64,000 nucleotides of DNA, from assembly GCF_047238125.1 (NCBI RefSeq), contig NZ_JBDFMH010000001.1, forward strand, positions 1,798,001-1,862,000, given 5' to 3'. Position numbers and translations under genes: made by a program. Origin of the DNA: JBDFMH01 sp047238125 (GTDB taxonomy: Bacteria; Pseudomonadota; Alphaproteobacteria; Sphingomonadales; Sphingomonadaceae). The first letter of the stretch is position 1; each line of letters begins with the position of its first letter. The notes beneath the pieces were generated by a model. It ran no database searches, was not told the DNA's origin, and saw nothing but the letters and a program-made list of their open reading frames with translations. This document shows, one piece after another, positions 59,034 to 64,000 of the stretch.

Positions 59034-59536
59034 TGATGCGTCTCCAGCGCCACCGCGCGATCGATGCAGGCGCGCGCAAATCCTGCGTCGCCTACCGCAC
59101 CACCCGCGGCGATCAGCCCTTCCATTCCTGCCGGCAGCGCGGCCCGCATCAGGCCGAAGCCCAGCTTGGCCAGGCCGCCGGCCTGCACGGGGGCCAGCCC
59201 CTCGCCTGCGATCGGCGCGGCCAGCACCGCGTCCAGCACCGGCTCGCCCACGCGCTCGGCAATCTCGCCCAGCAGCCGGCCGTCGATCGATCGCGCGAGC
59301 TGCGGACCCGTCGCCACCAACGCGATCCGCTCCGCCAGCCGGGATTGCGCCGCATGCGGCAGCCGCAGCCAGGCCGGCACCCGATCCAGCGCGTCGAGCT
59401 GAACGGGTGCAGCGGCATCGCCCGCCAGACGGCGCATCAACGCCGCCGCGCGCCGCTCGCCCGGCCCGCCCGCCGATGCGATCAGGTCGATGCCCACGGC
59501 GGATAGCCGCGACCGTTCGGCGGCGGCCGCGGTCAC
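59030..59536 (-). CDS. sctK: Type III secretion sorting-platform protein, SctK-like
   Basis: 168 residues, mostly helical. Seen: LDRVPAWLRLPHAAQSRLAERIALVATGPQLARSIDGRLL and GLAKLGFGLMRAALP. Sequence conservation in SctK is low, so the call rests mainly on its place between sctJ and sctL. The start is a GTG that overlaps the sctJ stop (GTGA at 59536-59533); the frame runs on to 59611 inside sctJ. It would link the cytoplasmic ring pods to the membrane ring. Confidence 0.7.
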   Translation of the reverse strand: MTAAAAERSRLSAVGIDLIASAGGPGERRAAALMRRLAGDAAAPVQLDALDRVPAWLRLPHAAQSRLAERIALVATGPQLARSIDGRLLGEIAERVGEPVLDAVLAAPIAGEGLAPVQAGGLAKLGFGLMRAALPAGMEGLIAAGGAVGDAGFARACIDRAVALETHQ

Positions 59537-60294
59537 CGCGACCGATCCTCCATCGGTCCGCGCACCGCCGGCAGGCTGCGGCGCAGCTGCCAGCGACGGA
59601 AGCCGGGCCACATCAGGCTCGCCAGCAGGCCCAGCCCGCCGATCACGGCCACCCAGGTCAGGTTGGCGACCACTTCGCGCGATCCACCGGCAGTCCGTGC
59701 CACCGGCAACGGCTGGGCTGGAAACGTGACCACGGTCACATTGTCATAGCTCAGTCCCTCGACCGAGTTGACGACCAGCGCCTTCACCTTGCCCACCTGC
59801 GCATCCATCGCGAAGCCGGGGCGATATTTGATGAACACCGATGCCGATGCCGGCTTCACCTTTTCGGCCATCGGCTCGGCCTCGGGCAGCGCCAGGTGCA
59901 CACGCGCCTGCACCACGCCGTCGATCTCGCTCACCGTGTGGGAAAGCTCCTGGCTCATGCCGTACAGCAGCCGCGCGCGTTCCTCGACCGGCGAGGACAC
60001 GAAGCCTTCCTTCTTGAACACGGTGCCGAGCGTCGCGAATTCCTCGCGCGGATAGCCTTGCGCGTGGAGCACCTCGATCGACCGTGCGAAGTCGGCCGGG
60101 TCGGCGGTGATGCTCCAGCCTTTCTCCCCGGCTTCCAGCTTCGCGGCGCTCACCCCCGCACTTTGCAGCACGGCCACCATCTCGTTGGCCTGCGCTTCGG
60201 TCAGCTTGGAATAGAGCGTTTCCTGCCCGCAGGCGGACAGGGCCAGCGCCCCGCCCAGCAACAGCGGCATCCACAGGCGCGATCGTCTCGTCAT
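59533..60294 (-). CDS. sctJ: Type III secretion inner-ring lipoprotein, SctJ
   Basis: 253 residues. Lipoprotein signal LLLGGALALSACGQ (Cys near 22). First ring domain LYSKLTEAQANEMVAVLQSAGV, linker FARSIEVLHAQGYPREEF, second ring domain ARVHLALPEAEP and KALVVNSVEGLSYDNVTVVTF, then a C-terminal membrane segment (LTWVAVIGGLGLLASLMWPGF) and a basic tail. This is the full YscJ/HrcJ/PrgK layout and excludes flagellar FliF by length and lipid anchor. Confidence 0.95.
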   Translation of the reverse strand: MTRRSRLWMPLLLGGALALSACGQETLYSKLTEAQANEMVAVLQSAGVSAAKLEAGEKGWSITADPADFARSIEVLHAQGYPREEFATLGTVFKKEGFVSSPVEERARLLYGMSQELSHTVSEIDGVVQARVHLALPEAEPMAEKVKPASASVFIKYRPGFAMDAQVGKVKALVVNSVEGLSYDNVTVVTFPAQPLPVARTAGGSREVVANLTWVAVIGGLGLLASLMWPGFRRWQLRRSLPAVRGPMEDRSR

Positions 60295-60321
60295 CGGCTC
60301 TCTCCTCGGCAGCCGCCCCGC

Positions 60322-60717
60322 TCAGCTCTGCTGGCGGAACAGCTGCTGCAGGCCATCGGACGTCCGGTTGGCGATGTTGGACGTGAGCTGGCAGTGGAAC
60401 ATGAACTCGTGGCACTTCATCGTCAGCTGGACGACTTCGCCCGGGGTCATGTCGGCCCCGTTGGCGCTGGCGTTGGCGGCATATTCAGATACCGACTTCG
60501 CCTCGCCGTTCACCTTTTCGAGCTGGGTGAACATCGCCTTGATCGCGGGCGACAGCGCGTCCGGCGCGCCGGATGCGTTGACGCCTCCGGCGGCCGAGAG
60601 CGATCCCTGGAACGCCGTGACGTCGCCGATGGAAGCGCCCGGTCCGGCGCTGACGGTCTCGACCGGGGGCAGCGGTGCCGCCCCCGCCGAGGCCGCGGCA
60701 ATGGCTTCGATGGACAT
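60322..60717 (-). CDS. sctI: Type III secretion inner rod protein, SctI-like
   Basis: 131 residues. The C-terminal part, PGEVVQLTMKCHEFMFHCQL, then TSNIANRTSDGLQQLFRQQS, is the YscI/HrpB rod signature (helix that packs below the needle). The N-terminal half is variable and Ala/Ser-rich. It sits just upstream of sctJ, in the standard place. Confidence is high for the family. Confidence 0.9.
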   Translation of the reverse strand: MSIEAIAAASAGAAPLPPVETVSAGPGASIGDVTAFQGSLSAAGGVNASGAPDALSPAIKAMFTQLEKVNGEAKSVSEYAANASANGADMTPGEVVQLTMKCHEFMFHCQLTSNIANRTSDGLQQLFRQQS

Positions 60718-60731
60718 GGCCTCGCCTCCGA

Positions 60732-61049
60732 TCAGCCCTTGCGCGCCATGGTCTCGAGCGCCTTGCCGACGCTGTCGATCGACGAAGACGAGCTGTTCGC
60801 GAGGAAGCTCATCCGCAGCGATTCCGCGGTCAGCTTGGTGATGCCGGATGGATTGTCCTGGCCGCCATTGCCGATGCCTTCCGACATCGTCTCGATCCGC
60901 GCCGCCTGCTTGTCGAGGCTCTGGCCCCAGGCTGCGGAAAGCGCTTCGAACCAGGTGCCCGGCTCGCTGCCGCGGCCGCGCCCGGCGTTGCCGGCAAGCG
61001 GTGATCCGGCCAGTGCTGAAAGGCCGCTGTTGATCGGTCCTACGGTCAT
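60732..61049 (-). CDS. sctF: Type III secretion needle subunit, SctF-like
   Basis: 105 residues. Two helices, WFEALSAAWGQSLDKQAARI and LTAESLRMSFLANSSSSSID, flank a turn with GQDNP. The second helix carries the needle pattern of LxxxSxxxxxxxNSSxxxxxSVGxALETxxRK. This helix-turn(NP)-helix is the YscF/PrgI fold. It is about 20 residues longer than YscF, with extra at the N-terminus. The start MTVGPINS has GGAGTGA upstream; the frame runs to 61136. It lies between sctD and sctI, as in Ysc systems. The call is by fold and place. Confidence 0.78.
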   Translation of the reverse strand: MTVGPINSGLSALAGSPLAGNAGRGRGSEPGTWFEALSAAWGQSLDKQAARIETMSEGIGNGGQDNPSGITKLTAESLRMSFLANSSSSSIDSVGKALETMARKG

Positions 61050-61089
61050 GATCTCACTCCTTGTCTGTGCGTGGCGAAAGTGCCTGTCG

Positions 61090-62223
61090 TCAGAAGCTGA
61101 TCCGGGTCTGCCGCCCGTTCTTTTCCACGAGGACATCCGCCCCCTGGATCGAAACGAGGCGATGGCCGCTCGGCATCATCGCCCCGAGGAAATAGGTCGT
61201 CCCGTCAACGGCTTGGATGTAAGCCGGGTCGCCAGCCACCACTGTAGCGACCTTCTTGGTGACATCGGCCACGGTCCGCACCGGCGTATCGTCTTCCGGG
61301 GGCAGGTCGTCGCGAATCACCAGCCGGCCCAGCCCGCTGACGTCGGCGCGAACCGCCTGCTCGAGCTTGGTGCGCAGCTCGGGCGAAAGCGGTCCCGTGC
61401 GCAGTTCGACCGAGGTGCGTGTCACCGCACGGCCGCTGGCGGGAATACCGTGGATGCGCGCAACGTCGGCCGCGGCGGACGCCAGCTGGCCGCTGGTCTG
61501 GACATCGACGATGCCCGCCATGCCCTCATTTTCCATCACCTGTTGCGCCCGCAGCCGATCCGATTCGCGGGCCACCACGCCGGTCACGACCAGCCCGGCT
61601 TCCGATCCGGCATCTCCGCTTACCGCCAGCGGCGCCAGCCCGGCGTCGTTCAGCGCACGGCTCAGCCGCTGGGTCCCATCGCCGCCGAAGCGCAGTCGCT
61701 CCACCGCGGGTCCGGCCGCGGGCATCGCCGCCACCAGCAGCACGCCCGCCGCCAGCGCGGCGACCCGCTTGCGGCTGGCCCAGCCGCGCACCGCTTCCGC
61801 ACCCTTGCCGATCAGGTCGAGCGGCACGTCGATCAGCCGCTCGGGCTGTTCCGTCAGAGCGGCGGGCGGCACACGGGTGGCAAGCCCGCTCGCCTCCGCC
61901 CAGCGGCTGCTCGCCGGATCGCCCCAGGCGATTGCAATCCCGCCGATCTGCAGCGGCACGAACGGCGGCAGCACCGCCGATTGGCCCTGCGACAGCGTCG
62001 ATCCGAGCAGCCCGATCTGGCCCGACAGCAAGGCGATCGTCGTCGCCCCGGCCGGATCGCGGGTGAGTTCGATCGCAATGCCGCGCGTCGATGGCTCGCG
62101 GAGCACCACGTCGCTCCAATATTCGTGTCCGATCGAAATCCGCCCGCTCGCCGGCAGCGGCTTCTCGGTACCGGCCAGCCGGCCGTTCAGCACGCGGATG
62201 ACGGATGTACCGGTCTCGCTCAT
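61090..62223 (-). CDS. sctD: Type III secretion inner-membrane ring protein, SctD
   Basis: 377 residues. N-terminal cytoplasmic FHA-like domain (VIRVLNGRLAGTEKPLPASG, ISIGHEYWSDVVLREPSTRG), one membrane segment near 150 (RVAALAAGVLLVAAMPAAG), then periplasmic ring domains (about 170-377) ending in YFLGAMMPSGHRLVSIQGAD and VLVEKNGRQTRISF. It forms the outer inner-membrane ring with SctJ and meets the secretin. It overlaps sctC (ATGA at 62223-62220). Confidence 0.92.
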   Translation of the reverse strand: MSETGTSVIRVLNGRLAGTEKPLPASGRISIGHEYWSDVVLREPSTRGIAIELTRDPAGATTIALLSGQIGLLGSTLSQGQSAVLPPFVPLQIGGIAIAWGDPASSRWAEASGLATRVPPAALTEQPERLIDVPLDLIGKGAEAVRGWASRKRVAALAAGVLLVAAMPAAGPAVERLRFGGDGTQRLSRALNDAGLAPLAVSGDAGSEAGLVVTGVVARESDRLRAQQVMENEGMAGIVDVQTSGQLASAAADVARIHGIPASGRAVTRTSVELRTGPLSPELRTKLEQAVRADVSGLGRLVIRDDLPPEDDTPVRTVADVTKKVATVVAGDPAYIQAVDGTTYFLGAMMPSGHRLVSIQGADVLVEKNGRQTRISF

Positions 62224-64000
62224 CGCCCTGGTCCCTTTGGCGTTTGGGGAATGGTGGTGGCCGCCGTGGAGCCTGCGGCCACGGTCGCCGGCGCGCCCGG
62301 TGCGGCGACATCGGCGCTTTGCGTGCCCAGCGTGGTGGCTGCGGCCAGCCGCGGCGTGAGCGTCGCCACCCGCGGCGTGATCAGGAACAGCCGCTCGATC
62401 CGGCCGCGCGACCGGGATCGGCTCTTGAATAGTTCGCCCAGCACCGGGATGTCGCCCAGCAGCGGGATCTTGTCGATATAGTCCTGGTCGCTGTCGACGG
62501 TCATGCCGCCCAGCAACAGGCTCTCCCCATCGACGATCATCGCCTGGGTCGACACGCTCGACCGCTCGACGATCGGGATATCATCGACCTCACCTGCGGT
62601 GATGCTGCCGTCCTCGATGCCGATCAGCACGCGGATCCGTGTCTGATCATGATCGCGGAAGACATGCGGGTTCACCCGCAGCACGGTGCCGGCGACGACG
62701 TTGAACAGGTCGACTTCCTGCCGCCCGCCGACACGGACGTAGAAGGTACGCGTCCGATCGAACACGGCTTCCACGTTCGACATCGTCATGATCTGCGGGC
62801 GCGACACGATCTTGGCGGCGCCCTTGGCCTCGAGCGCCGTCACCCGCGCGATGAATTCGCGGTTGCTGCCGATAATCGTGGAAAGCACGCCGCCGCGCGC
62901 CGATGGGGTGATATTGGTCACGTTGTCGCGCCGCGATGACCCGGGGATCCGGTTCAGTCGCCCGTCCGCATCGGCATCGCCGCTGCCGAACAGGCCGCCG
63001 ATGCCGCCCGATCCGAACCGCCAGTTGATGCCGAGATCACGGACCTTGTTGATGTTGATGTCGATGATCGTGGCTTCCACCTCGACCAGCTGTGGCTCTA
63101 CGTCCAGCGCGCGGATCAGCGATTCATAGGCACCGATCCGTTCAGGGATGTCGCGCACGATCAGCGCATTCAGATAGGGGTTCGCCTGGATGCGAACCTG
63201 ATCCGCGCTGGCGCCGGCGCCGCTGAACCCTTCCTCGGCTGAAACTGCGCCTTCCAAGCCGGGCAGGCCCAGAACCGGCGTTGCCAGATAGTTGCGCTGC
63301 TCCTGCAGGAGAGAGGTCTGCGCCGGATCGCCGGGAACCGCATCCAGCCCCAATCCCCGCAGTCGCGGCTGGCTCTGCCGGATCGGCCGGCTGCCATAGG
63401 CCACCGGCGTCGCGCCAAACTGTGGTGGGCGATCGAGCACCAGATTCTGCACGATCGTGGCCAGCCCCGGCACGCGCACCTCGCGGCCGCCGGCATTGAT
63501 CGTCGTATCCTCGGCGCGCGCGTAGCGCAGATAGAAGACACGAAATTCCAGCGGCGCGGGCGCGCCATAGCCATAACCGCCGCCGGTGCCGCCGCCGCCC
63601 AGGCCGCCACCACCGCCGCCCAGGCCCGCCGATTGCTGGCCGCGCGCGATCTCGCTCACCTGTTCCACGAACCGCGGCGTACCGCTGACGACCAGCGTAC
63701 CGTCCGGCGATGCACGCAGCAGGTTGCGCGCATCGGTCAGCCGCAGGTTCGCCACCTGCCCCACCACGCGCTGCGCGGTCTGCGGCGTGCCCGGCAGCGA
63801 CTGCACCGTCACTTCGCCCGATCCGTAGACGTAGACCGCCGCGCCGTCATAATAGCCGACAAGGTTGAACGCCTTGGCGATATCGGCGAACACCTTGTCC
63901 ACCGTGCCGTCGAAATTGCCGTTGACCGCGCCCTTCAGCTGCGCGCTCGGCACCACCGGCCGCCCGATCCGCCCGAACAGATCGCGCAGGAATGCCTGCA
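62220..64000 (-). CDS. sctC: Type III secretion outer-membrane secretin, SctC (N-terminus beyond the right edge)
   Basis: At least 593 residues are visible; the frame is open to the window edge, so the signal peptide lies outside. Seen: the N1 domain (VVGQVANLRLTDARNLLRAS), a Gly-rich insertion (GGGGGGLGGGGTGGGYGYG), N3 (NPYLNALIVRDIPERIGAYESLIRALD), and the secretin core (VEVEATIIDININKVRDLGINWRF, VSRPQIMTMSNVEAVF, LLLGGMTVDSDQDYIDKIPLLGDIPVLGELF, then RLFLITPRV). The last matches the conserved VPxLGxIPxLGxLF segment. A C-terminal tail after it may bind a pilotin. Confidence 0.95.
   Translation of the reverse strand, partial: QAFLRDLFGRIGRPVVPSAQLKGAVNGNFDGTVDKVFADIAKAFNLVGYYDGAAVYVYGSGEVTVQSLPGTPQTAQRVVGQVANLRLTDARNLLRASPDGTLVVSGTPRFVEQVSEIARGQQSAGLGGGGGGLGGGGTGGGYGYGAPAPLEFRVFYLRYARAEDTTINAGGREVRVPGLATIVQNLVLDRPPQFGATPVAYGSRPIRQSQPRLRGLGLDAVPGDPAQTSLLQEQRNYLATPVLGLPGLEGAVSAEEGFSGAGASADQVRIQANPYLNALIVRDIPERIGAYESLIRALDVEPQLVEVEATIIDININKVRDLGINWRFGSGGIGGLFGSGDADADGRLNRIPGSSRRDNVTNITPSARGGVLSTIIGSNREFIARVTALEAKGAAKIVSRPQIMTMSNVEAVFDRTRTFYVRVGGRQEVDLFNVVAGTVLRVNPHVFRDHDQTRIRVLIGIEDGSITAGEVDDIPIVERSSVSTQAMIVDGESLLLGGMTVDSDQDYIDKIPLLGDIPVLGELFKSRSRSRGRIERLFLITPRVATLTPRLAAATTLGTQSADVAAPGAPATVAAGSTAATTIPQTPKGPGR

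Noticed and set aside
58495..62481. A 1328-codon plus-strand frame
   Set aside because: It is antisense to seven type III genes with recognisable products. Its translation is rich in Arg, Pro, Ala and Ser with no domain.

Overview
The window comes from a high-GC alphaproteobacterium of the Sphingomonadales (Sphingomonas-like). The evidence is a Rhodobacter-type gene transfer agent (GTA) cluster, a PEPxxWA-CTERM protein, an EipA/DUF1134 protein, DUF4169, DUF6127 and DUF6456 proteins, DUF3617 proteins, and intergenic palindromes of the kind common in sphingomonads.

Region 1 (1-13.1 kb) is a catabolic cluster: a TonB-dependent receptor (cut by the window edge), two closely related TetR regulators, four short-chain dehydrogenases (one of them, at 50.5 kb, lies elsewhere; three are here), an acyl-CoA synthetase, a Baeyer-Villiger-type flavin monooxygenase, and an operon of amidohydrolase, DUF59 protein, SDR, two MaoC/hot-dog proteins, a DUF35 Zn-ribbon/OB protein and a degenerate thiolase. 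The last four resemble, gene for gene, the ChsH1/ChsH2-Ltp2 hydratase-aldolase of steroid side-chain degradation. I found five copies of one palindrome (TCAACR-N4-YGTTGA) upstream of the divergent or leading genes. They overlap or sit between candidate -35/-10 boxes and probably bind one or both TetR proteins. The block ends beside a tRNA-Ser(GCT) whose 3' end faces it, and looks less GC-rich than the rest, so it may be an island.

Region 2 (13.6-27.8 kb) is ordinary chromosome: tRNA-Ser, eipA-like gene, dihydroorotase, YgfZ-like protein, GNAT, uvrB, two DUF3617 proteins, an M20 amidohydrolase, a low-molecular-weight phosphatase, an MFS transporter, sodC, UDP-glucose dehydrogenase and an OmpA protein with a long polyproline linker.

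Region 3 (28.0-42.8 kb, all minus strand) is an apparently complete GTA structural operon, in order g1 (small terminase), g2 (large terminase), g3 (portal), g3.5-like DUF6127, g4 (protease), g5 (capsid), a split small protein, g6, g7, a small unknown, g8, g9, g10, g10.1, g11, g12, g13, g14, g15 and a DUF2793 protein. It carries two palindromic repeat insertions, one of them read in frame inside g10.1.

Region 4 (43.0-55.7 kb) is mixed: DUF3089 hydrolase, P450cam-like P450, SOUL protein, ABC-F protein, PEPxxWA-CTERM protein, GST, methyltransferase, SDR, DUF4169, DUF6456, XRE regulator, SGNH-like protein, a lipase with a Ser/Pro-rich N-terminus, an ankyrin lipoprotein and a frameshifted gene.

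Region 5 (56.0-64.0 kb, minus strand) is a non-flagellar type III secretion operon in Ysc-like order: sctC (cut by the window edge), sctD, sctF, sctI, sctJ, sctK, sctL, sctN, sctO, sctP, mostly joined by ATGA/GTGA overlaps. The export-gate and C-ring genes (sctQRSTUV) are not in the window.
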